Of a stretch of 25,492 nt of DNA, positions 5,970 to 13,333 are shown piece after piece. The notes below the pieces were generated by a model that worked only from the letters and a program-made list of their open reading frames with translations, was not told where the DNA came from and did no database searches. Both the position numbers and the translations under genes were made by a program. Position 1 is the first letter of the stretch. Every line of letters starts with the position of its first letter. Origin of the DNA: a virus; the IMG/VR virus record IMGVR_UViG_3300002835_000990, positions 1 to 25,492 of that record. One strand, 5' to 3'.

Positions 5970-6095
5970 TTATCCCATGTACTTTAAATGGAAATGCTTA
6001 TCACACACGTCTATAGGCTTACCAGTTTTTGGTTCTGGTTCTGAATATTTACTGTCTTGTGGACAATAAAAGCATGGAGGTATGTTGTTGTTCAT
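5970..6095 (-). CDS. Zinc-finger-like mini-protein (41 aa)
   Basis: A 41-residue frame with CFYC (residues 8-11) and CDKHFH near residues 31-36, a possible CCHH/CCCH metal site. It begins 6 nt after a TATAAT box (leaderless) and ends 1 nt before the ATG of the 5732-5968 gene. No family is recognised. Confidence 0.6.
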   Translation of the reverse strand: MNNNIPPCFYCPQDSKYSEPEPKTGKPIDVCDKHFHLKYMG

Positions 6096-6101
6096 ATATA
6101 T

Positions 6102-6129
6102 ATTATACCAGATTAAAGGGTTACTTCAA
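6102..6129 (-). promoter_or_regulatory. Promoter for the 6095 gene
   Basis: Minus-strand TTGAAG (6124-6129), 16 nt, TATAAT (6102-6107), with the ATG 6 nt after the -10 box. It overlaps the 3' end of the DUF1660-like gene. Confidence 0.55.
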
Positions 6130-6238
6130 TTAGCTTAGCGCACCTATTACATGTGTCATAGGATTTACCAGTAAATGGGCATGCGCCAGCTTTAATTAAA
6201 ATATGACCTTTAATTAAACAAATTATTTTTTTAATCAT
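6113..6238 (-). CDS. DUF1660-like zinc mini-protein (41 aa)
   Basis: MIKKIICLIKGHI at the N-terminus and CNRCAKL near the C-terminus reproduce the C-x4-H ... C-x2-C pattern of the small phage/prophage proteins grouped as DUF1660. An extra ACPFTG lies in the middle. The start overlaps the dNMP kinase stop by 8 nt. A zinc-bound structural fold is expected; the role is not known. Confidence 0.65.
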   Translation of the reverse strand: MIKKIICLIKGHILIKAGACPFTGKSYDTCNRCAKLIEVTL

Positions 6239-6776
6239 TATTTTTGCCTAAAAGCATATCCACCATATTATTTAAATCTGATACGCTATAGTCGTTATCA
6301 ATTATGTGATCAAAGCCATAATCATCTAAGTCAATTTCTGATGAATGATTTGTGACTGGACCAATTCCATGTCTATTAATTCTCCACACCTGTCCGCCAG
6401 ATTTTTTAATAGCGTCTGCTTCATTTTTAAAACGTACATCACTAATAACGGCCTTATCTACATCAATTTTATTTAATGCAAGATCTACCCAAAAATTTGC
6501 TCCAAACATATCTCTTCCGACTTCTGTTCCAAACACTTGAAGCAATCTACGTATTTCAGGATAAGACTCTTTTGCTTTGTCTAATCCGTATGTGTCTACT
6601 AAATTTTTGTATTTGAAAGGGCCTATGCCGTCTAAACCAACAATTGGATTCAATATATACATTGCTTCTTTCATAGGTGCAGCAAAAGAATAGCGAACAA
6701 ATCCGTGATTGTTAACTAAACGGTCAGCAGCAGTATCTTTGCCAGACCTAGCATAACCAGATAAACCAATTATCAT
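6231..6776 (-). CDS. Deoxynucleoside monophosphate kinase
   Basis: The P-loop GYARSGKDT (residues 7-15), the following ADRL helix and the conserved RRLLQVFGTEVGRDMFG and VISDVRFKNEADAI blocks identify a phage-type (d)NMP kinase. It is 181 residues, a normal length. It would phosphorylate dNMPs released from host DNA to dNDPs, feeding phage DNA synthesis in the cytoplasm. Its ATG overlaps the stop of the 2OG oxygenase gene (ATGA). The HAD phosphatase two genes upstream is also a nucleic-acid enzyme, so this operon looks DNA-metabolic. Confidence 0.85.
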   Translation of the reverse strand: MIIGLSGYARSGKDTAADRLVNNHGFVRYSFAAPMKEAMYILNPIVGLDGIGPFKYKNLVDTYGLDKAKESYPEIRRLLQVFGTEVGRDMFGANFWVDLALNKIDVDKAVISDVRFKNEADAIKKSGGQVWRINRHGIGPVTNHSSEIDLDDYGFDHIIDNDYSVSDLNNMVDMLLGKNND

Positions 6777-7330
6777 TTGCTACTGCCCTTTTCTTTAAAA
6801 ACAAACTTTTGAATAACTATTCTTTCTCCACTAATATAATTTAAAACCTCGTGATTTGACTCAGACGGAAAAATAATTAGGTCTCCGCTTTTTGGCTCTA
6901 AAAGAAAGTTAGAATCTGGAAATTCTAAATTTCCGCCTTCACATTCATGAGACAAATAAAATATAGCTGTTAAAAATGGTTGCTCAAATTCTATACCAGT
7001 TAATGATACATCTGCTATATGATCATTGTGTAGTGGCATTCCTCTTTCTGGAACAGTCCAGCCAATTAGAATCCAATCTGAGAACCCATATTTTTCTTCA
7101 GGGTCTAATCCATACTCTTTAACATATTCTTCTAGGCACGGCGCAAAGTCTTCATCTAATTTATTGTTAGATGGCATAGTTTTGTCCATTACCATCCTGT
7201 AGCCAGTGTGATGCTCAATTAACAAATCTTTTCTCTTATTATATTCGCCAAGTATATCTTCTTTTAATTTAGGCAAATCTTTAGAAACATTTCCCCACAC
7301 CATTATTCTATCAGAACGATTAGATATCAT
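6773..7330 (-). CDS. 2OG-Fe(II) oxygenase
   Basis: The 185-residue protein has all key residues of the fold: His101-x-Asp103 (MPLHNDHI), distal His160 (SNHEVL) and Arg170 (GERIVIQKF). The strand pair TAIFYLSHECEGGNLEF lies between them. It is small, with an N-terminal helical part of about 90 residues. It is flanked, with overlapping codons, by a PNKP-type phosphatase and a dNMP kinase. A nucleic-acid or nucleotide substrate is therefore more likely here than for the other paralogues, but that is inference. Confidence 0.87.
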   Translation of the reverse strand: MISNRSDRIMVWGNVSKDLPKLKEDILGEYNKRKDLLIEHHTGYRMVMDKTMPSNNKLDEDFAPCLEEYVKEYGLDPEEKYGFSDWILIGWTVPERGMPLHNDHIADVSLTGIEFEQPFLTAIFYLSHECEGGNLEFPDSNFLLEPKSGDLIIFPSESNHEVLNYISGERIVIQKFVFKEKGSSK

Positions 7331-7797
7331 TATTTAATTCCGTCCCATGTTCCTATTTTAGTTGTTTCTATTCCATTTTCTTTCCATAATTCAATTATAC
7401 TTGGGTTATCGTCTACTGCATGCTTTACATCCCAATATACATTTACATACTCTAAAATATCTTTTTTTACTGCGTAATCTTCTCTGTAGTCCTCGTTTTG
7501 CCTCATAAATAAAGCATCGTGTGTCAAATTGTTATTTTTTAGCCACCTAGAAGTCAAGTTTCTATACTTTTCTTTTCTGGCGGTTACTATAATTATATCA
7601 AAATCTTTACGGGCTTCCAATAACATATTAACAACATCTTTATGTGGCTCACAATTAATAGACTCTTTATGAAATTCATCGTAATTTCTTTTAAAAGAAT
7701 CAGTTGATCTATCCTGATTTAATATTATACTTAATATTGGGTCTACGTTTACAAGCGTTCCATCAACATCAAATATCCAGGCTGGTCTTTTTATCAT
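7330..7797 (-). CDS. HAD phosphatase, PNKP 3'-phosphatase type
   Basis: Asp10-Val-Asp12 (FDVDGTL) is the catalytic HAD motif I, VTARKEKYR (Thr72) motif II, YAVKKD (Lys111) motif III and VDDNPS (Asp129/130) motif IV. The spacing fits the phosphatase half of T4-type polynucleotide kinase, without any kinase domain. It may remove 3'-phosphates from nucleic acid ends. The ATG at 7797 is chosen over a TTG at 7833: that TTG is part of a -35 box (TTGACT), and the -10 box GATAAT ends 7 nt before 7797, so the mRNA is leaderless. Confidence 0.8.
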   Translation of the reverse strand: MIKRPAWIFDVDGTLVNVDPILSIILNQDRSTDSFKRNYDEFHKESINCEPHKDVVNMLLEARKDFDIIIVTARKEKYRNLTSRWLKNNNLTHDALFMRQNEDYREDYAVKKDILEYVNVYWDVKHAVDDNPSIIELWKENGIETTKIGTWDGIK

Positions 7798-7804
7798 ATA
7801 ATAC

Positions 7805-7833
7805 ATTATCTCATTTCTGACAGGTTTAGTCAA
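7805..7833 (-). promoter_or_regulatory. Promoter with palindromic operator (copy 3)
   Basis: Minus-strand TTGACT (7828-7833), 17 nt, GATAAT (7805-7810), ATG 7 nt downstream. TGACAGGTTTAGTCA (7818-7832) has the same TGAC-N7-GTCA half-sites, 8 bp from the -10 box and ending 1 bp inside the -35 box, as in the promoters at 590-618 and 2346-2374. Confidence 0.7.
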
Positions 7834-7885
7834 TAAGTGTGGGGGCAGTTTATAGTCATGCCTAGGACCTATTGCAGCTACAAAG

Positions 7886-8002
7886 TTATTTAATCTTTGA
7901 TTTTAACTTACTATTAGCCTGCTTAAATCCTAGGCCATATGACCCTAGCATTAATAGAGCAATTGCTGAGGAATGCAATAAATAAAAGAAGGATGTTCTC
8001 AC
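7886..8002 (-). CDS. Mini membrane protein coupled to katG (38 aa)
   Basis: A GTG start overlaps the katG stop (GTGA), giving a 38-residue protein with one hydrophobic helix (about residues 5-25, [18 protein letters not shown]) and a basic tail ([12 protein letters not shown]). The exact stop-start overlap suggests translation coupled to katG. No family is recognised. Confidence 0.55.
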   Translation of the reverse strand: MRTSFFYLLHSSAIALLMLGSYGLGFKQANSKLKSKIK

Positions 8003-10062
8003 TTTTTCCCTTTCTTTATATCAAATCTATCAAGATCCATAACCTTTGACCATGCATTAGCAAAGTCTAAGAAGAACTTATCTCTTGCATCATTTGACGC
8101 ATATACTTCTGCAATTGCACGTAGCTCTGAGTTAGACGCAATAATAAGATCAATGCGGGGGACGTTAGTTGCCTCACTAGCATTAGTGTAAGAAAGCAAC
8201 TTAGCTAAATAGGTGTTGTCTAAGTTATTTTTATTTAGCATTCTAATTCCAGATAGTAGTAATACAAGCTCTACTGGATTTAGGTTTAATAGGTTGGCTT
8301 TTTCTACTAATAATACTTCTTCTGGGGCAGTAACTCTCCAATTAATGTAGTTACGGAAGCCATCAAATTGTGGCTCAAGTACTGAAAATGAATCAACGTC
8401 TGTCTGATCTTGAGATGCATCTGTTCTACCCTGTGTAAATGGAACAGATAACTTAATCCCCGCTTGCTCTGCTGATTTTTCAATAGCAGCACATCCTCCA
8501 AGCACAATTAAGTCTGCCATAGACATTTCTGTTTTAATAGATTCCAATACTGCAAGTACTTTACTAATTGTGGCAGTATCATTTACATCCCAAGATATCT
8601 GTGGTTGTAATCGAATTCTCGCACCATTTGCTCCGCCTCTTTTATCTGTTTTTCTAAACGTAGAAGCAGAGGCCCATGCAGTATTTACTAGATCTGAAAT
8701 AGATAATCCTGAATCTAATATTTGTTTCTTTATCTTTTTAATATTTTTATCAGAAATTGTTTTTCTTTTTACTAATGGAACTGGGTCTTGCCATATTAAT
8801 ATTTCTGAAGGAACTTCTTTGCCAAGATATCTTGAAACTGGACCCATATCTCTATGAGTTAATTTAAACCATGCACGAGCAAATACATCCGAGAAGTATT
8901 CAAAGTCTTTAAGAAATCTAATAGATATCTTGTTATACTCTGGATCAAATTTTAATGCTAGGTCTGCTGTAGTCATCATAGGTGCATGAAATTTACCATC
9001 TAGATGTGCGTCTGGAACTAAATTAGCAGCAGATTCATTTGTAGGAATCCATTGTGTTGCACCAGCAGGACTTTTTGTTTGTTTCCAATCATATGTAAAC
9101 AATAACTCAAGATATGAGTTATCCCATCGAGTTGGTGTTGGGCTCCATGCGCCCTCTATACCACTCGTGATTGTATCTTCTGCGTTGCCTTTACCGAATG
9201 AGTTCTTCCATCCAAGTCCCATTTCTTCTATCGGTGCCTGCTCTGGGTTTGGGCCAACATTAGCTGGATTACCAGCTCCGTGTGCTTTACCAAATGCATG
9301 TCCACCTGCAATTAGCGCAACAGTCTCTTCGTCATTCATTGCCATACGAGCAAACGTTTCACGAATGTCTCTTGCAGAAAGAATTGGGTCTGGATTACCG
9401 TTAGGGCCTTCGGGGTTAACATAAATTAATCCCATTTGAACAGCAGCCAATGGGTTTTCTAGTTCACGATCACCGCTATATCTATTGTCTGCTAACCATT
9501 CTTTTTCATTACCCCAGTATGTATCATCTGATTCCCAAACATCTTCACGTCCGCCAGCGAAACCAAATGTATTGAAGCCCATGTTTTCAAGAGAAACGTT
9601 ACCTGCAAGTATCATTAAGTCTGCCCAAGAAATCTTTTTGCCATACTTTTGCTTGATAGGCCATAGTAAACGGCGAGCTTTATCTAAGTTACCATTATCT
9701 GGCCACGAATTTTGTGGTGCAAATCTATGCAAGCCTTCTCCAGAACCACCACGTCCATCTGATGTTCTGTAGGTTCCTGCTGAGTGCCAAGCCATGCGAA
9801 TAAAAAATGGTCCGTAATTGCCATAGTCTGCTGGCCACCAATCTTGCGATGTAGTTAAAAGATTATTAATGTCATCCTTAACTTCATCAAGATCTAGGCT
9901 TTCAAATTCTTTAGCATAATCAAAATCTGTCGACATTGGGTTAGACTTTTCTGAATGTTTTCTTAATCCTGATAAATTTAATCTATTGGGCCACCAGTAT
10001 TCATTTGTTGTTGCTTCTGGCTTTGATGAATGTCCAGTTACGGGACATTTTTCTTCACTCAT
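7999..10062 (-). CDS. katG: Catalase-peroxidase KatG
   Basis: A complete 687-residue catalase-peroxidase (family usually about 720-740). Distal Arg89, Trp92 and His93 ([13 protein letters not shown]) are present. So are Tyr214 ([12 protein letters not shown]) and Met240 (RMAMND), which with Trp92 form the Met-Tyr-Trp adduct needed for catalase activity. Proximal His255 ([10 protein letters not shown]), Trp306, Asp367 and the switch Arg (R404, HRDMG) are also kept. The second, haem-free half is intact. It breaks down H2O2 in the cytoplasm. It has an AAAGGA ribosome site and lies 35 nt behind tRNA-Asn, sharing its promoter. It is probably of host origin. No frameshift is seen. Confidence 0.97.
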   Translation of the reverse strand: MSEEKCPVTGHSSKPEATTNEYWWPNRLNLSGLRKHSEKSNPMSTDFDYAKEFESLDLDEVKDDINNLLTTSQDWWPADYGNYGPFFIRMAWHSAGTYRTSDGRGGSGEGLHRFAPQNSWPDNGNLDKARRLLWPIKQKYGKKISWADLMILAGNVSLENMGFNTFGFAGGREDVWESDDTYWGNEKEWLADNRYSGDRELENPLAAVQMGLIYVNPEGPNGNPDPILSARDIRETFARMAMNDEETVALIAGGHAFGKAHGAGNPANVGPNPEQAPIEEMGLGWKNSFGKGNAEDTITSGIEGAWSPTPTRWDNSYLELLFTYDWKQTKSPAGATQWIPTNESAANLVPDAHLDGKFHAPMMTTADLALKFDPEYNKISIRFLKDFEYFSDVFARAWFKLTHRDMGPVSRYLGKEVPSEILIWQDPVPLVKRKTISDKNIKKIKKQILDSGLSISDLVNTAWASASTFRKTDKRGGANGARIRLQPQISWDVNDTATISKVLAVLESIKTEMSMADLIVLGGCAAIEKSAEQAGIKLSVPFTQGRTDASQDQTDVDSFSVLEPQFDGFRNYINWRVTAPEEVLLVEKANLLNLNPVELVLLLSGIRMLNKNNLDNTYLAKLLSYTNASEATNVPRIDLIIASNSELRAIAEVYASNDARDKFFLDFANAWSKVMDLDRFDIKKGKK

Positions 10063-10096
10063 TTTATATTCCTTTGTCTAGGGTAAAACTTTTCTG

Positions 10097-10169
10097 CTGC
10101 CTCACCTGGCCTCGATCCAGGGACACCCGCATTAACAGTGCGGTGCTCTACCAGCTGAGCTATAAGGCA
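10097..10169 (-). tRNA. tRNA-Asn (GTT)
   Basis: The 73-nt cloverleaf has a 7-bp acceptor stem (TGCCTTA/TGAGGCA, one T-G pair), D stem GCTC/GAGC with an AGCTGGTA loop, anticodon stem CCGCA/TGCGG with loop CTGTTAA (anticodon GTT), 5-nt variable region and T stem CCTGG/CCAGG. The T loop is ATCGAGG, with A at position 54 instead of T. CCA is not encoded. It reads AAC/AAT, common codons in this AT-rich genome. Confidence 0.92.
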
Positions 10170-10180
10170 AATCTATTAAT

Positions 10181-10209
10181 AGTATAGTATTTTTTTGCAA
10201 TAAAGTCAA
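10181..10209 (-). promoter_or_regulatory. Promoter for tRNA-Asn and katG
   Basis: Minus-strand TTGACT (10204-10209), 17 nt, TATACT (10181-10186), placing transcription start a few bases before the tRNA. The TGA inside the -35 box is the stop codon of the 10206-10445 gene. No separate promoter for katG is evident in the 34-nt gap. Confidence 0.7.
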
Positions 10210-10445
10210 GGGGTGTGTCTGTTTTTTAGTCTTACCCATTTGCCATATGCATTTGGCTCTTTGCTGCCTATGTACTCTTGTCCAGTTTCTAAGTCAATTA
10301 GTAACCATTTACCAGGAGCCTTAGTATGAATAGTTAAATCTGTTGCTTCATCGTATTCAGGGACCTCAACACCCTGATACATTCTAGGCAGAAATGTATA
10401 TGCGTTATCTAAAAGCTTTCTAACTTTTTTATGATTCCAATGCAT
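10206..10445 (-). CDS. Hypothetical phage-type protein (79 aa)
   Basis: The ATG at 10445 (MHWNHKKVRKLLD) overlaps the end of the PLP-enzyme gene; in-frame ATGs at 10457 and 10487 are alternatives. The protein has a basic helical N-terminus, an acidic middle (EVPEYDEATDLTIH) and an aromatic C-terminal part (KWLLIDLETGQEYIGS, YGKWVRL) that reads like a small beta domain. No TM segment or signal is seen. Function unknown. It is the last gene of the long unit starting at 14461. Confidence 0.65.
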   Translation of the reverse strand: MHWNHKKVRKLLDNAYTFLPRMYQGVEVPEYDEATDLTIHTKAPGKWLLIDLETGQEYIGSKEPNAYGKWVRLKNRHTP

Positions 10446-11478
10446 ATTTAATGTCATTCCATAGGTCTTCTGGGTCTTCGCAACCAACTGAAAATCTAAT
10501 TAAATTTTCTGGAATCAGTTTACTTTCGAGGGGCCACCTTCTTCTTCTTTCCCATAGGGATTCTACGCTTCCAAGACTTGTTGCATTAGATATAATTCTG
10601 GAAGATGAGCATATTCTGTCTGCACCCTCTGAATCAGTATTTACCTCAAATGATATCATAGCGCCAAATCCAGGATAATAAATTTTAGAAACCATCGGAT
10701 GATCTGAAATTCTTTTTATTAATTTCTTTGCATTATCTTGGGCTTTTTCAAACCTTACTGGGAATGTTCTTATTCCTCTTAAAGCTAAATAAGCATCAAA
10801 TGATTGAATTATAGTTCCACTTATTTTTCTTGAAAATTCTATTTTGTCAAACAAATCAGTGTTATTGCTTGATATTGATCCACATAAAACGTCGCTGTGT
10901 CCAGCCAAATATTTAGTCACAGAATTCATGGAAATATCTGCACCCATTTTAAGGGGGTTTTGAAGTAGTGGTGTAGCGAAGGTATTGTCTACGCCTACGA
11001 TAGTGTCCTGAGCCTTGCAGGCCCTTATTAGAGTACTTATGTCAGCCACGTCTAGTCTGGGATTTGTAGGACTTTCTATCCAAAGCATGTACGCTCCATC
11101 TAATTCCGATAAAACTTCAGCCGTATTCGATATATCTACAAACTTTGCAATTAATTTTCCTTGATCTTGCATTTGATTTAAGGTTGCATTTACCCCAGCG
11201 TATCCCTGGTTAGATGCAATTATTTTTGATCCCAGCGGGATATTATCAAAGACTGCTTTTATGGCAGACATTCCAGAATTAAATACTAAAGTTTTGCCGC
11301 CCTCTAGTTTTCCTATTACTTCTTCTAATGAAGATGCTGTATCGTTGCCGTACCTTGCATACCCTATATCACCGCCAGCATGGTAGGTAGAGTTTAATGA
11401 TATTGGAGTATTGATTGGGCCATCGCTGCCTGGCTTTGGTCTACCACTTAAAACTGAAATCGTGTACGGGCTTGTCAT
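10429..11478 (-). CDS. Cys/Met metabolism PLP-dependent enzyme
   Basis: A 349-residue member of the cystathionine gamma-synthase/lyase family. Lys189 in SVTKYLAGHSDVLCG binds PLP, Asp164 (VDNTFATP) contacts the pyridine ring, YARYGNDT matches the family YxRxxNPT block, and WIESPTNPRLDVADI and LIRFSVGCEDPEDL are also typical. It is about 30-50 residues shorter than usual, with an odd Arg-rich WERRRRW near the C-terminus. The reaction could be cystathionine synthesis, sulfhydrylation or gamma-elimination; sequence alone does not decide. A TAGGAT site precedes the ATG. It is downstream of the radical SAM/Cys mini-protein genes, so a sulfur-handling role fits. Confidence 0.88.
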   Translation of the reverse strand: MTSPYTISVLSGRPKPGSDGPINTPISLNSTYHAGGDIGYARYGNDTASSLEEVIGKLEGGKTLVFNSGMSAIKAVFDNIPLGSKIIASNQGYAGVNATLNQMQDQGKLIAKFVDISNTAEVLSELDGAYMLWIESPTNPRLDVADISTLIRACKAQDTIVGVDNTFATPLLQNPLKMGADISMNSVTKYLAGHSDVLCGSISSNNTDLFDKIEFSRKISGTIIQSFDAYLALRGIRTFPVRFEKAQDNAKKLIKRISDHPMVSKIYYPGFGAMISFEVNTDSEGADRICSSSRIISNATSLGSVESLWERRRRWPLESKLIPENLIRFSVGCEDPEDLWNDIKYALES

Positions 11479-11493
11479 ATTACATCCTAATGT

Positions 11494-11583
11494 TTAAATA
11501 AAAGGTAGATCTATAATTTTATCTACGGAATCATCAATTGTGGGGGCATGTTCTTTAGAGCATGCCCCACAACTTTTACACAT
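11494..11583 (-). CDS. MCxxCxxC mini-protein (29 aa)
   Basis: A 29-residue frame, MCKSCGACSKEHAPTIDD followed by an acidic helix, starts in a TAATG overlap with the previous gene and ends 16 nt before the PLP-enzyme start. Three Cys in the first eight residues plus His12 suggest metal or thiol chemistry. Its first third is encoded by a strong RNA hairpin (11538-11572). It is one of three MCxxC mini-proteins in this unit. Confidence 0.5.
   Translation of the reverse strand: MCKSCGACSKEHAPTIDDSVDKIIDLPFI
11538..11572 (-). repeat. Strong hairpin inside the MCKSC mini-gene
   Basis: TTGTGGGG(G)CATG and CATGCCCCACAA arms pair almost perfectly (one bulged base) around a 10-base loop. It lies within a coding frame and lacks a following T-run on the minus strand, so a terminator is unlikely. 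It may shape translation of the mini-gene or of the PLP-enzyme gene downstream. Confidence 0.5.
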
Positions 11584-11783
11584 TATATCTTTTTTCTACC
11601 AGTCCTCTTTGGAGGCCTTGGATTTGTATTTAGCTCACGACGTATGCCATGTCTATTTATGTCTGTCTTGAGACCTTGACGTGGCTGCTTGCGTGTAGCT
11701 GAACTACTCGTAACGGCCCCTGCAGCTGCACCATTAGGTGGTGGAGTCGTGCCAGTGCCATCTTCTTTTTTAAAGTCACTCAT
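11583..11783 (-). CDS. Low-complexity basic protein (66 aa)
   Basis: The N-terminal half is rich in Gly, Thr, Pro and Ala (TGTTPPPNGAAAGAVTSSSA). The C-terminal half is strongly basic (RKQPRQGLK, RPPKRTGRKKI). It appears disordered and could bind nucleic acid or act as a linker or scaffold; no family is recognised. Its ATG overlaps the preceding TGA (ATGA) and its stop overlaps the next ATG (TAATG). Confidence 0.6.
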   Translation of the reverse strand: MSDFKKEDGTGTTPPPNGAAAGAVTSSSATRKQPRQGLKTDINRHGIRRELNTNPRPPKRTGRKKI

Positions 11784-11884
11784 TGTGTTAAGCCTGAGTC
11801 ACCATCTCTTGAAGTGTCTGTAATTGTAACTGGAACAATACCAGTTGTACTTCCTACTGATTCACATCCGCATTCAACGCACAT
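11780..11884 (-). CDS. MCVECGC mini-protein (34 aa)
   Basis: A 34-residue frame starting MCVECGC, followed by a Thr/Val-rich strand (GSTTGIVPVTITDTS). MCxxCGC openings occur in short actinobacterial proteins and in HypB-like metal-handling N-termini, so metal binding is a fair guess. It starts in a TAATG overlap and ends in an ATGA overlap with its neighbours. Function unknown. Confidence 0.55.
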   Translation of the reverse strand: MCVECGCESVGSTTGIVPVTITDTSRDGDSGLTQ

Positions 11885-12027
11885 TATTTACAGTTCTCGC
11901 AATCTTTAACTGCACAAGGGGATTGTCCTCTTGTGTCTCTTGTACATGCTGTAGCAGATCTAACTACTGATGCAACAGCCGCTGCAACTGTAGGTGCCAC
12001 TACTTCTTCTTTATCAAATATTGACAA
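11884..12027 (-). CDS. Mini-protein with C-terminal Cys cluster (47 aa)
   Basis: A TTG start at 12027 is chosen because GGCGGAAAG lies just upstream and only 1 nt separates it from the previous stop. The first 25 residues are an Ala/Val helix (APTVAAAVASVVRSATA). The last 20 hold four Cys (ACTRDTRGQSPCAVKDCENC). It ends in a TAATG overlap with the MCVECGC gene. It could be a metal-binding protein or, given the radical SAM gene in the unit, a modified peptide; neither is shown. Confidence 0.5.
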   Translation of the reverse strand: MSIFDKEEVVAPTVAAAVASVVRSATACTRDTRGQSPCAVKDCENCK

Positions 12028-12028
12028 T

Positions 12029-12187
12029 TTACTTTCCGCCCTGGCCTACGCCTGAACTGTCTTGTGTTGACTTGTCTGCTGCTGGGAAAGCTGCTGCAGG
12101 TGCTGTGCCTGTTGGATTTAGATCAAGGCTGTTTGTTGCTCCTGGCTTTACTTCGTTAAATCCTGTTAAGTTAATTCCGTCTGACAT
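12029..12187 (-). CDS. Low-complexity mini-protein (52 aa)
   Basis: A 52-residue Ala/Gly/Thr/Asn-rich protein without Cys (SDGINLTGFNEVKPGATNSL, then a poly-Ala stretch and GVGQGGK end). An AGGAGT ribosome site lies 5 nt before the ATG. It appears extended or disordered. It lies within the Cys mini-protein run. No family is recognised. Confidence 0.6.
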   Translation of the reverse strand: MSDGINLTGFNEVKPGATNSLDLNPTGTAPAAAFPAADKSTQDSSGVGQGGK

Positions 12188-12233
12188 TTTGTACTCCTAT
12201 AGGTTATTTATTTAAGTAGTTCTAGAAATCTAC

Positions 12234-12332
12234 TCATTGGTCTATTATACCATCTGGTTGATTAGAATCTGAATCCTCATCCCTTTTATTACCTAGTCCT
12301 ATATGATCTGCACATCCACATAACCAACACAT
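12234..12332 (-). CDS. MCWLCGC mini-protein behind radical SAM gene (32 aa)
   Basis: A 32-residue frame, MCWLCGCADHIGLGNKR followed by an acidic tail, begins in a TAATG overlap with the radical SAM gene stop. CxxCxC plus a His is a good metal-binding motif. Small Cys peptides translated directly behind a SPASM enzyme are also the pattern of modified-peptide (sactipeptide-like) systems. The acidic C-terminus and lack of a clear leader argue for caution. An ATGA junction follows. Confidence 0.55.
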   Translation of the reverse strand: MCWLCGCADHIGLGNKRDEDSDSNQPDGIIDQ

Positions 12333-13333
12333 TAGTCGCCCCAAATGGCCGCAGAGCAGCTTCTACACATATTAGAGTAGCTATTTTCAACCATGTCAGA
12401 CCTATTTTTGCTATGCCATATTTCTTTTATTGAAGTATTAAATGCATTTCCATATACTGTTTCAAAATCGTAATCGGCGCAGCATATAAATAGATCCCCA
12501 TTGGGGTTTATGTGTATCCACTCATTAGTTCTACTTCTTACCTCTATCCCGCCAGAACATCCTATAACACGACTACCTTTAGGCATTAAATATTTTTCTA
12601 TAGCTGGACCCTGAGTCATTATTTTATATGTTTCTAGGTGCGCTGCTCTATCATATAAATGATGAGCTGTACTTATGCTCAAGGTTGGAAAAATTTCTTT
12701 AAATCTGTCATGCTCTTTTTTTAAATCTCCTGTTTGAACATCTAAATCTAATTTTGGTGCATTTTCAAGAAGATCTAGCCATCCACCATTTTTAGTTAAA
12801 GACAAATCGTTAATGCCATTAATCATCAGATGGATAAAGATTGGTTTATCTAGTTTATTGTTTTCTTCTATAAAATATTTTACATTTTCTATAACTTTTG
12901 GAAATAATTTGACATTCATTTTAACGTATTTAGACCAGGTATCGGCTTCAGATGACGGTATGTTTAATAATATTCCATCAATAGAATCCCTGTGCTTTAT
13001 TAAAATCTCAGTTTTAGATTTAGTTAAATTAACTCCATTAGTAAGTATATTTGTTTTAAAATTATATTTTGAATATAGATCCATCATGGCATCAAATTCT
13101 TTATATAAAAGAACTTCGTTGTAATTAGCTGAATATACCATTTTTAATTCTGGATCTACAAAATCGCCCTTTCCATCAGTTAATTGAATAAATATATTTT
13201 CTATTTCTGACAATGGCATGTCTCTTATTGCAGATTTTGGATTACCAGCATACGCAACTGGACAAAACCAGCATGCTGAATTACACAACCCGTTAACATC
13301 GAGCTGTACTGCCTTTATCATATATTTATTCAT
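12332..13333 (-). CDS. Radical SAM enzyme with SPASM-type C-terminus
   Basis: A 333-residue protein. Cys17, Cys21 and Cys24 (GLCNSACWFC) form the CX3CX2C site for the 4Fe-4S cluster that cleaves SAM. The C-terminal part has Cys259 (VIGCSGG), Cys284-Cys285 (GDLFICCADYDF), GNAFNTSIKEIWHS and Cys323/Cys326 (NMCRSCS), which is the SPASM auxiliary-cluster layout. SPASM enzymes modify peptides or proteins (thioether bonds, maturation of catalytic residues), and some act on small molecules. Here the neighbours on both sides are Cys-rich mini-proteins coupled by TAATG, possible substrates (inference). No PqqD-like leader-binding domain is seen. Confidence 0.9.
   Translation of the reverse strand: MNKYMIKAVQLDVNGLCNSACWFCPVAYAGNPKSAIRDMPLSEIENIFIQLTDGKGDFVDPELKMVYSANYNEVLLYKEFDAMMDLYSKYNFKTNILTNGVNLTKSKTEILIKHRDSIDGILLNIPSSEADTWSKYVKMNVKLFPKVIENVKYFIEENNKLDKPIFIHLMINGINDLSLTKNGGWLDLLENAPKLDLDVQTGDLKKEHDRFKEIFPTLSISTAHHLYDRAAHLETYKIMTQGPAIEKYLMPKGSRVIGCSGGIEVRSRTNEWIHINPNGDLFICCADYDFETVYGNAFNTSIKEIWHSKNRSDMVENSYSNMCRSCSAAIWGD

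Noticed and set aside
7798-7833. Extension of the HAD phosphatase to a TTG at 7833
   Set aside because: The TTG is the -35 hexamer of a good promoter, and translation most likely starts at the ATG at 7797, 7 nt past the -10 box.
8307-8507. Second minus-strand frame inside katG
   Set aside because: It overlaps the fully conserved KatG frame and has no recognisable protein features.
11538-11572. Strong hairpin read as a terminator
   Set aside because: It lies inside a coupled reading frame, is not followed by T residues on the minus strand, and the PLP enzyme downstream has no separate promoter that would need it.
12208-12237. Nine-codon frame (MSRFLELLK) overlapping the end of the MCWLCGC gene by ATGA
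   Set aside because: It is too short to support without conservation data; the overlap may be chance.
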